From contig UQDG01000015.1 of the NCBI GenBank assembly GCA_900539695.1, forward strand, positions 1 to 63,565: a stretch of DNA of 63,565 nt, read 5' to 3'. The DNA comes from an uncultured Oscillospiraceae bacterium. GTDB lineage: Bacteria; Bacillota; Clostridia; Oscillospirales; Ruminococcaceae. The position numbers and the translations under genes were made by a program. This document shows, piece by piece, positions 16,148-24,120 of the stretch. The first letter of the stretch is position 1; the number at the start of each line of letters is the position of its first letter. Under the pieces are notes generated by a model. It ran no database searches. It was not told the DNA's origin and was given only the letters and a program-made list of their open reading frames with translations.

Positions 16148-17445
16148 CCGCTGAAATCATCTGCGTTGGCACCGAGCTGCTGCTGGGCGACATTTTAAAC
16201 ACCAATGCGCAGTTTTTAAGCCGCGAACTGGCCGAGCTGGGCATCAGCGTGCTGCACCAGCACGTCATCGGCGATAACCCCGCCCGCCTGCGGGAGCTGG
16301 TGACCCAGGCTAAAAGCCGCAGCGACCTGCTCATCTTCTCCGGCGGCTTAGGCCCTACCGAGGACGACCTGACCAAGGAGACAGTGGCCGAGGTCTTTGG
16401 CGATACGCTGCATTTTGACGAGACCGAGTGGGACAAAATTCTGGCTTTCTTTGCCCGGACAAATCGCCGCCCCACCGAGAATAACCGCAAGCAGGCCATG
16501 GTGCCGACAAACGGCCGCAAGATCATCAACGACCACGGCACCGCCCCCGGCGCCTGGTTTGAGGATGCCCAAGGCCACTGCGCCGCCCTGATGCCCGGCG
16601 TGCCCCGGGAGATGAAGGCCATGTGGCTGGAGCAGGTGCGCCCGCTGCTGCTGGCCCGCCAGAACTGCACCATCCACAGCCACACGCTTCGGGTGCTGGG
16701 CGGCGAGAGCGCCATCGCCAGCAAGGTGGCCCCGCTGTTTGAAAGCACCAACCCCACTGCCGCCATCTACTGCAAGACTGGCGAGTGTGAAATTCGCGTA
16801 ACTGCGCGGGAAACAACCCCCAAAGCCGCCGAGGCCGCCTGCCGCGAACGGCTGGAGGAGTTCCGCCGGATTTTGGGCGATGCCGCCTATGATGTGGACG
16901 TGCCTGCGCTGGAATACACCGTCGTGCGCGTGCTGCGGGAAAAAGGCCTGCATGCCGCCACGGCTGAAAGCTGCACCGGCGGCATGATCGCTGAGCGGCT
17001 GACCAATGTGCCCGGCTCCAGCGAGGTGTTTGGCTACGGCTTTGTTACCTATGCCGAGGCCGCCAAGCAAAAGCTGTTGGGCGTCCCGGCAGAGACGATT
17101 GCACAGTACAACGTGGTTTCCGGCCCGGTGGCTGCTGCCATGGCCTTTGGTGCGGCGAAAGAATCCGGCGCGGAGCTGGCCGTGGGTATCACCGGCCTGG
17201 CCGGCCCCGGCGGAGAACTGCCCGGCAAGCCGGTGGGCACGGTCTACCTGGCTGGCGCCGACGCCCGCACCAACACGGGCTGCCTCATGCGGCTGACCCT
17301 GGGCGGCTATCGCGAGCGCAGTATCATCCGCGCCCGCGCCGCCATGTACGCGTTGGATATGCTGCGCCGCATGGCGCTGGGTCTGCCTGTGCCGGACAGC
17401 CTGGCCATCACCCCTGATACCCCGGCAGACACAATGGATATTTGA
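16144..17445 (+). CDS. cinA: CinA (competence/damage-inducible protein A; NMN amidohydrolase-type)
   Basis: 433 residues starting at GTG in the ATGA-like overlap with thiI. The N-terminal molybdopterin-binding-like (MoCF) domain (about 1-170: ICVGTELLLGDILNTNAQ, GGLGPTEDDLTKE) is followed by a KH-like linker (about 175-255) and the C-terminal PncC domain. The latter has AESCTGGMIAERL near residues 275-287 and GITGLAGPGG. Members deamidate nicotinamide mononucleotide or hydrolyse ADP-ribose for pyridine-nucleotide salvage. The following gene carries a degenerate copy of this linker plus C-terminal domain. Confidence 0.95.
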   Translation: MTAEIICVGTELLLGDILNTNAQFLSRELAELGISVLHQHVIGDNPARLRELVTQAKSRSDLLIFSGGLGPTEDDLTKETVAEVFGDTLHFDETEWDKILAFFARTNRRPTENNRKQAMVPTNGRKIINDHGTAPGAWFEDAQGHCAALMPGVPREMKAMWLEQVRPLLLARQNCTIHSHTLRVLGGESAIASKVAPLFESTNPTAAIYCKTGECEIRVTARETTPKAAEAACRERLEEFRRILGDAAYDVDVPALEYTVVRVLREKGLHAATAESCTGGMIAERLTNVPGSSEVFGYGFVTYAEAAKQKLLGVPAETIAQYNVVSGPVAAAMAFGAAKESGAELAVGITGLAGPGGELPGKPVGTVYLAGADARTNTGCLMRLTLGGYRERSIIRARAAMYALDMLRRMALGLPVPDSLAITPDTPADTMDI

Positions 17446-17476
17446 CAGGGGAGCGCCCCTGAAGTAGAGGTTCAAC

Positions 17477-20400
17477 ATGGTAAACACAGAATTGAGAATT
17501 TTGCGCGTCTTCGGCCCCACGGCGGCGGAAGTTTCGGCGGTGCTGCGTCAGGCACGGGCCGATGGCTGCCCCGGCCTGCGCCTGCTGGAACGGGACGGCG
17601 AGTTTGCCGTCTGCGTGCAGGTCAGTGCGCCCAACCGCGCCATGGCCGAGCAGTACTGCGAAAAATGGGTGCAGCGCCTGCGCGCCAAATTTGGCGATGA
17701 TGTGTTTGCCACCGGCGAGACCAGCCTGGCCCAGGCCACGCTGGACACCCTGCTGGAAAAGCGCAAGCTGCTGGTGGCGGCGGATGAAACTACGGGCCGT
17801 TTGGTTGGTGCGCTGCTGCAGCCGCTGCCCCACAGCGAAGCTGTGTTTGACTTTGGCACCGAGAGCTACGCTGACCCCGAAAAGCAAAAGCAGATCACGG
17901 TGCCGCCCCAGCTGTTGAAAAAATTCCCCGGCGATGTGGTGCAGGCCGCCGCAGGCCGCGCCCTGGCCGCCATGCAGGCCGCAGGGGCGGACTTTGCCGC
18001 CGTGTACATGCCCGCTACCGTGGGCCAGTGCCCCTTTGTGCTGATCTGCGATAACCACGGTGCTGCCGCCTGCGCGCTGCCGCCGGACCTGAACGATGCC
18101 ACCATCGGCAACCAAATCTTGGACCTGCTGCGCCGCCGCGTGCTGGGCCTGCGGTTGACCGATTCCTGCATCATCTTCCGCCCTGGGCGGGAGCGGCCGC
18201 TGCTCATCGTGTCCGAGGCCGGGCGTGAGCGGGGCAACACGGTGCGGTTCTCGCTGCGCCGCCGCACACCGCCCACCACCGAGCCGGACCGCACGGCAGA
18301 CTTTGAGCCGATGCTGGACTTTGACACCGCCGAGCCGGTGGCCCCGCCGACGCCTGAACCTGCCCCGGCGGAATCCGCTGACCCCGGCGCGACCCGCCAC
18401 TTGAATGTGGGCCGCACCCACACCGCACCCCCGGCAGTGTCCGAACCCACCGGTACCATCCGTTTTGAATCGGAGCTGGACGAGGAAAACGCGGCAGCCC
18501 CCGCCGCGGCTGCAAACACTACCGACCCGCTGGACATCCGCACCGCCGGCCCAGAAGCCGCCCGTACCGCCCGCAGTCTGCGGGTGAACCGCCGTGCCTC
18601 GGCCCCCGAAGTGGACGGTGAACCGTTTGCCGCCCCCGAAGCCGAGTTGCCCAGCACCAGCGGCCATACTATCCGCCGCAGCCCGGCGCCGTCCATTCTG
18701 GACGATGATGTGCCGGATTTCTCGGCAGAGCTTGACCCCGAGGCCCTGGCTGCTGCCCAGGCGGCGGACGAAGCCGATGCCGCCGCAGGCCGCGCCACCA
18801 GCGCCGAGGACTTTACCAAAGCCGCCAGCCGCCTGTTTGATGACAACGACAGCGACGACATAGATACGGCCCCGCCGCCGCGCCGCCGCCATGGGGACAA
18901 GCCAGGCGCGGAAAACAGCATCCGCAGCCACAGCCTTGCCATGATCGAAAAGAGCGAGAAGCGCCGCCGCCGTATGGTCATCACCGTGCTGGTGGTGCTG
19001 ACGCTAGTCATCGTGGGCGGCGCTGCGGCGCTGTGGTGGTTCTTTAGCAATGACCTGGGTGCACGCCCCGCTGCCAAGAGCTACGGCACAGCCCTGTACG
19101 ACAATACTGCCGAGAGCTACCTGACCAAGGGCACCGAGAAGCTGCCCGGCGTGGTAGGCTACCTGGGCTTCCCCGGTATGGAGGGCCGCTTTGTCTACGC
19201 GGCTGATACTGCCACTGCCGAAAACGCTGACGGCGAAACTGCCCAGACCCGCTTCGCCACAGCCAGCGCGCTGAACAGCACCGCCCCCGGCAACACGGTG
19301 CTGGCTTCCACCGACGCCCTGCTCACCCCGCTTACCACCGAGGAGGGCATCAAGGCCAACAGTGGCTTTACCCTCTACCTGCCGGGCCGCACCTACCGCT
19401 TTAAGGTGCTGGCCGTTTACTACTACGACCCCGCCGAGCAGGGCGACGGTGCTTTCGACCTCTACGGCAGCACCGACCTGTCCAGCTATTACGATTACCT
19501 CCGCTTCGTGGCGGGCATCCAGGCCCGCAGCCTGTGGGATACCGAGGTGGAAGTGGGGGACGCATCCCGCTTCCTGACCCTGACAGCCCCCAGCGAGGAC
19601 GCGGGTGTGCAGCTCTGCGTCACCGGCCGCCTCATCGAGGACGGCGAGGCCGAGGTGCTCAACGCTTCGGCCATCACGGCGGCGGATGACCCGCTGCTGA
19701 CCGCCGTGCAGTACCAGAGTAAAAACCAGCCGATGCCCACCGTCAGCGCCCTGCTGGGTGCCAGCATCGACCGCTACGCCAAGCAAAGCGCCGCTACTGC
19801 CGCCAACCGCGGCAGCAGCCAGACGGCCAGCGACAGCGCTGACACCAGCACCGACCTGAGCCAGGCCGCCAGCGAGATGCAGCAGCGCACTGACGCGCTG
19901 ATTGCCAGCGCCGACAAGCTGATGGCGGGCCTGACCGATGTGGCAGGCTCGGCCAACGCCACCGAGACAGACCTGAACAAGGGCGCCGAGGGCAGCCTGC
20001 CCGAGCAGACCGTGACGGTGGACCAGATCGCCAACGCCAACCCCACGCCCGCCCCGGCGGACAGCACCGTCGACGGCAGCGACAGCACCGAAAACGGCGA
20101 TACCACGCCGGATACGCCGGGCAACAGCGGCGACAACAACACCAACAATGGCGGCACCAGCGCCGAGGGCGAGACCATCAATGTGACGATGAACGGCACC
20201 GCCCAGACGATGGACCTGGTGCGCTGCCTGGCCATGGTGGCCCAGAACGAGCTTGGCTCCAGCGCCCCCGCCGAGGCCTACAAGGCCCAATGCGTGGCCA
20301 CCCATTGCTGGATCCTGAGCCAGTCGGGTTACCCCTCCGTACTGGGGGCCGAGCCGGGCGCTGCCGCGCTGGCCGCTGCCCAGGAGGTTGCCCACGTGCT

Positions 20401-20980
20401 GGTGACCTACAACGGTCAGGTCTGCTTTACGCCCTACTTCGCCTCCGCCAGCACCGGCACGGCCTCGGCTGCCGAGGTCTGGGGCAACGACCGCGCCTGG
20501 CTGCAGGCCGTGGACAGCCCCTACGACCAGCAGATCGCCACCAACTGGAACACCAACGGCAACTCCAGCGGCACGGCCCGCTTCTCCCGCCAGACGCTGC
20601 AGGACCGCATTAAAGATGTGATGGACATCGACCTTTCCGGCGTGGACCCCAACAGCTGGTTCACCATCCAGTCCGCCAACCAATACGGCTGGGTGGCCAA
20701 GATCCAGGTCGGCCCGGATGCCAGCGTGGGCACCGTCAGCGGCCGCTGGTTCCGCGAGAACCTGCTGGCCCGCCAGAGCGTGGACGGCCGCAGCCTGCGC
20801 AGCCAGTGCTTCACGGTCAGCTACAACGCCGATCTGGACTGCTTCATCTTTGATGTGTACGGCTACGGCCACGGCTGCGGCATGAGCCAGTGGGGCGCCA
20901 TCGGCTATGCCCGCAACGGCTGGAGCTACCGCGACATCCTGACCCACTACTTCGTCGGCACAACGTTGACAACCTACTAA
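17477..20980 (+). CDS. Membrane protein: degenerate CinA-like cytoplasmic region fused to an extracellular SpoIID domain
   Basis: 1167 residues. Residues 1-240 follow the KH linker and PncC domain of the neighbouring CinA position by position (FAVCVQVSAPNRAMAEQYC, then LLEKRKLLVAADETTGR, then SEAVFDFGTESYADPEKQK). The AESCTGG catalytic motif has become ADETTGR. A Pro/Ala/Glu-rich linker (about 245-490) leads to RRRR and a transmembrane helix (about 500-521). The outer part has a Ser/Thr/Asn-rich stalk and a C-terminal SpoIID domain from about 905 (AMVAQNELGSSAPAEAYKAQ to GYGHGCGMSQWGAIGYARNG). SpoIID enzymes are peptidoglycan lytic transglycosylases, so this is probably a wall-remodelling enzyme with an intracellular sensor or scaffold. 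The family occurs outside sporulation, so it is not evidence of spores. Confidence 0.8.
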   Translation: MVNTELRILRVFGPTAAEVSAVLRQARADGCPGLRLLERDGEFAVCVQVSAPNRAMAEQYCEKWVQRLRAKFGDDVFATGETSLAQATLDTLLEKRKLLVAADETTGRLVGALLQPLPHSEAVFDFGTESYADPEKQKQITVPPQLLKKFPGDVVQAAAGRALAAMQAAGADFAAVYMPATVGQCPFVLICDNHGAAACALPPDLNDATIGNQILDLLRRRVLGLRLTDSCIIFRPGRERPLLIVSEAGRERGNTVRFSLRRRTPPTTEPDRTADFEPMLDFDTAEPVAPPTPEPAPAESADPGATRHLNVGRTHTAPPAVSEPTGTIRFESELDEENAAAPAAAANTTDPLDIRTAGPEAARTARSLRVNRRASAPEVDGEPFAAPEAELPSTSGHTIRRSPAPSILDDDVPDFSAELDPEALAAAQAADEADAAAGRATSAEDFTKAASRLFDDNDSDDIDTAPPPRRRHGDKPGAENSIRSHSLAMIEKSEKRRRRMVITVLVVLTLVIVGGAAALWWFFSNDLGARPAAKSYGTALYDNTAESYLTKGTEKLPGVVGYLGFPGMEGRFVYAADTATAENADGETAQTRFATASALNSTAPGNTVLASTDALLTPLTTEEGIKANSGFTLYLPGRTYRFKVLAVYYYDPAEQGDGAFDLYGSTDLSSYYDYLRFVAGIQARSLWDTEVEVGDASRFLTLTAPSEDAGVQLCVTGRLIEDGEAEVLNASAITAADDPLLTAVQYQSKNQPMPTVSALLGASIDRYAKQSAATAANRGSSQTASDSADTSTDLSQAASEMQQRTDALIASADKLMAGLTDVAGSANATETDLNKGAEGSLPEQTVTVDQIANANPTPAPADSTVDGSDSTENGDTTPDTPGNSGDNNTNNGGTSAEGETINVTMNGTAQTMDLVRCLAMVAQNELGSSAPAEAYKAQCVATHCWILSQSGYPSVLGAEPGAAALAAAQEVAHVLVTYNGQVCFTPYFASASTGTASAAEVWGNDRAWLQAVDSPYDQQIATNWNTNGNSSGTARFSRQTLQDRIKDVMDIDLSGVDPNSWFTIQSANQYGWVAKIQVGPDASVGTVSGRWFRENLLARQSVDGRSLRSQCFTVSYNADLDCFIFDVYGYGHGCGMSQWGAIGYARNGWSYRDILTHYFVGTTLTTY

Positions 20981-20985
20981 AACAG

Positions 20986-21030
20986 AAAATCCCCCTGCGG
21001 AGCTTTCCGCGGGGGGATTCGTCTTGTTGA
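20986..21030. terminator. Bidirectional terminator between convergent genes
   Basis: ATCCCCC and the inner GCGGA pair with TCCGC and GGGGGAT. T-rich tracts follow on the minus strand (TTTTCTGTTTT) and, more weakly, on the plus strand (CGTCTTGTT). Confidence 0.75.
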
Positions 21031-21035
21031 AAACT

Positions 21036-22121
21036 TTACGCGCCGGCCCGGGGCGCGAAGGAGACCGCCGCCAGGTACAAAAAGTACAGCACCAGGCAGG
21101 CCGCACCCTGCCAGCGGTGCAGGCGACGGCGCAGTAGCGGCTCGGCCAGCAGCACCAGCGCCATGGCAGCCAAAATGGGCACCTCATAGGCGCGGAACTG
21201 TGCGCCCACCGGCAGGCGGTGGCGGTACATCAAGCTGGAAATAGGCAGCGCCAGCGTTAAATTTAGAATGGCACTGTTCAACAGCTGGATGGGCAGCGTG
21301 TCAGCAGGGTAGAAGCGGCAGCGGGCGTCGAACCGCTTCCAAATCGAGCCGAAAGGGTGACTCAGTGCTTCTGCCAGCAGGGGCAGGCAGAAGCCAAAGC
21401 TGATGAGCGTCGCCGCCCACAAGGCCTGAATGGTACCGGTCAAATTGGCAATGGTGGTGGCACTGTATACCAGCGCCCGCGCCCCGACGGCCAGCAGCGC
21501 CAGCCCACCCACTACACCGGCCAGGTTTTTCAGCGAGTTGCGCAGGTTCATCACGGGGAAGGCCATTGTGCGGGCGGTGTAGCCGTAATCCTGTGCTGGG
21601 GGGATGGCGGTGCAGCCGTCGGTAGAGATCGGTTCGTACCGCTCGCCATAAATAAACTGGTGCTGGTAGACGATGCTGGACAAAACAAAGATGACGAACA
21701 GCAGCATCAGTAGTCCGGTGCCGGTGTAGCTTAGGGTGCCGTCCCGCACAAACAGGGCGATGACCCCGCAGGAAAGCGCCAGCAGCAGGCATTTGCGGCA
21801 AAACTCCTGCCGGTCGGCCACCACAGGCTGGCCGTTGCCGCCCAGCAGGCAGAGTGCCAGCGCCAGCCCTACATTGGTAACGGCACCGGCCAGCGCCGTG
21901 CCTACCGCCAGGCCGGTGATGCCCATGCCGGCGGCCAGCAGCGCCAGCATCAGCTGGGGCAAAGCCAGGCAGAACGGCGCAATGGTGCCGCCCACTACCC
22001 ACATGGGCAGGCCCAGCAGGGCACAGCACCAGGTGGTGCAGCGCCCTGCCAACCGGCTGCCGACGGCCGCCAGCAGCAGCCCCAGCATATACAACCCCAA
22101 TGTTAAAACCAGCACAGACAT
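21036..22121 (-). CDS. Sodium/calcium-exchanger-fold membrane protein lacking canonical ion ligands
   Basis: 361 residues with about ten hydrophobic segments. Two internal repeats align with the alpha repeats of the CaCA (Na+/Ca2+ exchanger) family. The first is VGGTIAPFCLALPQLMLA followed by GLAVGTALAGAVTN. The second is TIQALWAATLISFG followed by FCLPLLAEALS. In active exchangers each repeat has GTS-PE with an essential Glu; here the positions read LPQ and LPL, so both glutamates are lost. It may transport another solute or be non-transporting. The start at 22,121 is chosen because the longer frame (22,163) would lie inside the proS terminator. It lies downstream of proS on the same strand. 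Confidence 0.55.
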   Translation of the reverse strand: MSVLVLTLGLYMLGLLLAAVGSRLAGRCTTWCCALLGLPMWVVGGTIAPFCLALPQLMLALLAAGMGITGLAVGTALAGAVTNVGLALALCLLGGNGQPVVADRQEFCRKCLLLALSCGVIALFVRDGTLSYTGTGLLMLLFVIFVLSSIVYQHQFIYGERYEPISTDGCTAIPPAQDYGYTARTMAFPVMNLRNSLKNLAGVVGGLALLAVGARALVYSATTIANLTGTIQALWAATLISFGFCLPLLAEALSHPFGSIWKRFDARCRFYPADTLPIQLLNSAILNLTLALPISSLMYRHRLPVGAQFRAYEVPILAAMALVLLAEPLLRRRLHRWQGAACLVLYFLYLAAVSFAPRAGA

Positions 22122-22139
22122 GATACTTTTCACCGATAC

Positions 22140-22175
22140 AGAAAAAGCGGCGCTTTGCGGCACCGCTTTTATTTT
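22140..22175 (-). terminator. Terminator of proS
   Basis: On the minus strand, AAAAGCGG pairs with CCGCTTTTT 7 bases after the proS stop codon. Confidence 0.8.
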
Positions 22176-22181
22176 TACGAA

Positions 22182-23621
22182 TTAGTAGGCAACGCCCCAA
22201 ACGACCATCTTCTGGGCGGGCTTGCCGCAGACGGGGCAAACGTCGCTCAGATGCTCCTGGGCAAAGGGCATGCAGCGGCTGGACAGACCAGCCTGCTCCT
22301 TCATGGCTTCCTCGCAGGCCAGGTCGCCGCACCACATCGTCTTGATAAAGCCAGTATGCTCCTTGGCGATCTGTTTGATCTCGTCCATGGTGGTGGCGCT
22401 GTAGGTGCGCTTCTCGCGGTTTTCCAGGGCGCGGTCGTACAGGTCCTTAGCCAGGGCGTCCATGGCGGCGGGAATAGCAGTGGCCAGCTCGTCAAACTTG
22501 ACGAACTGCTTCTCGCGGGTGTCACGGCGGACCAGCACGCACTGGCCGTTCTCGATGTCGCGAGGTCCGACTTCCAGGCGCACGGGCACGCCCTTCATCT
22601 CCCACTGGGCAAACTTCCAGCCGGGCTGCTTGTCGCTGTCGTCCAGCTTCACGCGGGCATACTTGCCGATCTCGGCAGCCAGCTCGCGGCACTTGTCCAG
22701 CACGCCGGGCTTGTGGGCGGCAACAGGCACGATGACTACCTGCACAGGGGCAATGGCAGGGGGCAGGATCAGGCCGTCGTCATCGCCGTGGGTCATGATG
22801 ATCGCGCCGATCAGGCGGGTGGAAGCACCCCAGGAAGTCTGGAACGGATACTGCAGGGTGTTGTCGCGGCCGGTGAAGGTCACGTCGTAAGCACGGCTGA
22901 ACTTATCGCCAAAGTAGTGGCTGGTGCCGCTCTGCAGGGCCTTGCCGTCCTTCATCATAGCCTCGATGGTGTAGGTGGCCTCGGCGCCGGCAAACTTCTC
23001 CTTGTCGGTCTTGCGGCCCTTCAGCACGGGAATGCACAGGTCATGCTCGGCAAAGTCGGCGTAGCAGTTCAGCTGCTGCTCGGTCTCGGCCTTGGCTTCC
23101 TCGGCGGTCTCGTGGATGGTGTGGCCTTCCTGCCACCAGAACTCGCGGGTGCGCAGGAACGGACGGGTGGATTTCTCCCAGCGGACGACGCTGCACCACT
23201 GGTTGTACAGCATGGGCAGGTCGCGGTAGGAGTGCAGCACATGGCTAAAATGGTCGCAGAACATGGTCTCGCTGGTGGGGCGCACAGCCAGGCGCTCTTC
23301 CAGCGGGTCGCTGCCGCCGGCGGTGACCCAGGCAACCTCGGGGGCAAAGCCGTTGACCAGCTCGCCCTCTTTCTTCAGCAGGCTTTCGGGGATCAGCACG
23401 GGCATAGCCACGTTCTCGTGGCCGGTAGCCTTAAAACGGCTGTCCAGGTTCTTCTGGATGTTCTCCCAGATGGCGTAGCCATAGGGGCGCAGCACCACAA
23501 AGCCCTTTACGCTGGAGTACTCGACCAGTTCGGCCTTGGTGCAGATGTCAGTATACCACTGGGCAAAGTCGACCTCCTGTGCGGTGATCGCTTCAACCAT
23601 TTTTTTCTTATCGTTTGCCAT
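22182..23621 (-). CDS. proS: Prolyl-tRNA synthetase, ProS type 3
   Basis: 479 residues; charges tRNA-Pro. The class-II motifs are RPTSETMFCDHFSH, FLRTREFWWQEGHT (motif 2) and GASTRLIGAIIMTHGDDDGL (motif 3), followed by an anticodon-binding domain. The C-terminal zinc-type domain has CGDLACEEAM, SRCMPF and CPVCGKPAQ and ends in the typical Tyr. There is no editing insertion, which marks the archaeal/eukaryotic-like type 3. The upstream leader (23,622-23,690) contains a stem-loop but no T-box motifs that I can recognise. Confidence 0.96.
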   Translation of the reverse strand: MANDKKKMVEAITAQEVDFAQWYTDICTKAELVEYSSVKGFVVLRPYGYAIWENIQKNLDSRFKATGHENVAMPVLIPESLLKKEGELVNGFAPEVAWVTAGGSDPLEERLAVRPTSETMFCDHFSHVLHSYRDLPMLYNQWCSVVRWEKSTRPFLRTREFWWQEGHTIHETAEEAKAETEQQLNCYADFAEHDLCIPVLKGRKTDKEKFAGAEATYTIEAMMKDGKALQSGTSHYFGDKFSRAYDVTFTGRDNTLQYPFQTSWGASTRLIGAIIMTHGDDDGLILPPAIAPVQVVIVPVAAHKPGVLDKCRELAAEIGKYARVKLDDSDKQPGWKFAQWEMKGVPVRLEVGPRDIENGQCVLVRRDTREKQFVKFDELATAIPAAMDALAKDLYDRALENREKRTYSATTMDEIKQIAKEHTGFIKTMWCGDLACEEAMKEQAGLSSRCMPFAQEHLSDVCPVCGKPAQKMVVWGVAY

Positions 23622-23651
23622 TATTCTATATCCTCACACAATTTTAAAACC

Positions 23652-23686
23652 ATCGGCATCGGCGGACATGCGCCGACGATGCCGAT
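23652..23686 (-). terminator. Hairpin between acpP and proS
   Basis: A 10-bp perfect outer stem (23,652-23,661 with 23,677-23,686) extended by GCG/CGC. On the minus strand it is followed by GGTTTTAAAATT. It probably ends acpP transcripts or sits in the proS leader. Confidence 0.5.
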
Positions 23687-23695
23687 ACATCTAGA

Positions 23696-23745
23696 GCAAA
23701 AAAGTGCATTTTTGTGTCGTCAGGCGCGAAAATGTGCTTTTTTGC
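23696..23745. repeat. 17-bp inverted repeat with A/T-rich ends
   Basis: Bases 23,696-23,712 and 23,729-23,745 are inverted copies with 15 of 17 positions matching, separated by 16 bases. It is one of three consecutive palindromes downstream of acpP. Confidence 0.7.
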
Positions 23746-23759
23746 GACGGGGTGAATCC

Positions 23760-23811
23760 AAAGGAGGGGTGCAGGAGCGTGGCGCAGCCACAAGCGACGA
23801 ACCCCTTCTTT
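23760..23811. repeat. Nested inverted repeat just downstream of acpP
   Basis: The outer arms 23,760-23,770 and 23,801-23,811 match 10 of 11. An inner hairpin GTGGC/GCCAC lies at 23,779-23,791. It begins 7 bases after the acpP stop codon on the minus strand. It could be a weak terminator or a small mobile palindrome. Confidence 0.6.
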
Positions 23812-23818
23812 GAGCTTT

Positions 23819-24055
23819 TTACATTCTGTCCTCGAGATAGTTTACCACGTCGCCGACGGTGTGGAAAGTCTCGATGTCCTCATCGGGGATCTCCACGCCG
23901 AACTCGTCGGACAGGGTGGTGATCATATCGATGACGTCCAGGCTGTCCGCGCCGAAATCGTTGACAATGTCGCTGTCCGGGGTGATCTTTTCAGGTTCAA
24001 CTTCCAGCTGGTCAGCCAGATAATCACGAATACGTGCAAAAACTTCGGAATCCAT
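23819..24055 (-). CDS. acpP: Acyl carrier protein
   Basis: A 78-residue acidic four-helix protein that carries fatty-acyl intermediates on a phosphopantetheine arm. The attachment motif GADSLDVIDM is present (Ser of DSL), followed by the acidic helix LSDEFGVEIPDEDIETFHT. Length and motif are normal for the family. It follows AAAGGAG and has its own promoter. It stands alone, without fab genes next to it. Confidence 0.97.
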   Translation of the reverse strand: MDSEVFARIRDYLADQLEVEPEKITPDSDIVNDFGADSLDVIDMITTLSDEFGVEIPDEDIETFHTVGDVVNYLEDRM

Positions 24056-24088
24056 ACGATAACTCCTTTAAAACAGATATTCATTTAT

Positions 24089-24117
24089 TATATAGCCTAT
24101 TACCGGGGGGTTGTCAA
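24089..24117 (-). promoter_or_regulatory. Promoter of acpP
   Basis: Minus-strand TTGACA (24,117-24,112), 17-base spacer, TATATA (24,094-24,089). The promoter begins 4 bases below the mfd stop codon. Confidence 0.7.
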
Positions 24118-24120
24118 GGA

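Noticed and set aside
17477..20980. SpoIID domain as evidence that the organism sporulates
   Set aside because: SpoIID-like domains occur in many non-sporulation wall enzymes; no spore genes are nearby and the architecture is not that of SpoIID itself.
19004..21187. 727-codon minus-strand open frame opposite the SpoIID fusion gene
   Set aside because: No family motifs, no start signal, and it spans a bidirectional terminator.
22122..22163. N-terminal extension of the exchanger-like protein to 22,163
   Set aside because: The extension would be encoded by the proS terminator hairpin; the ATG at 22,121 starts the first membrane helix cleanly.
23622..23818. T-box leader upstream of proS
   Set aside because: No T-box sequence (GGGUGGNACCGCG-like) or specifier loop is recognisable; only palindromes are seen.
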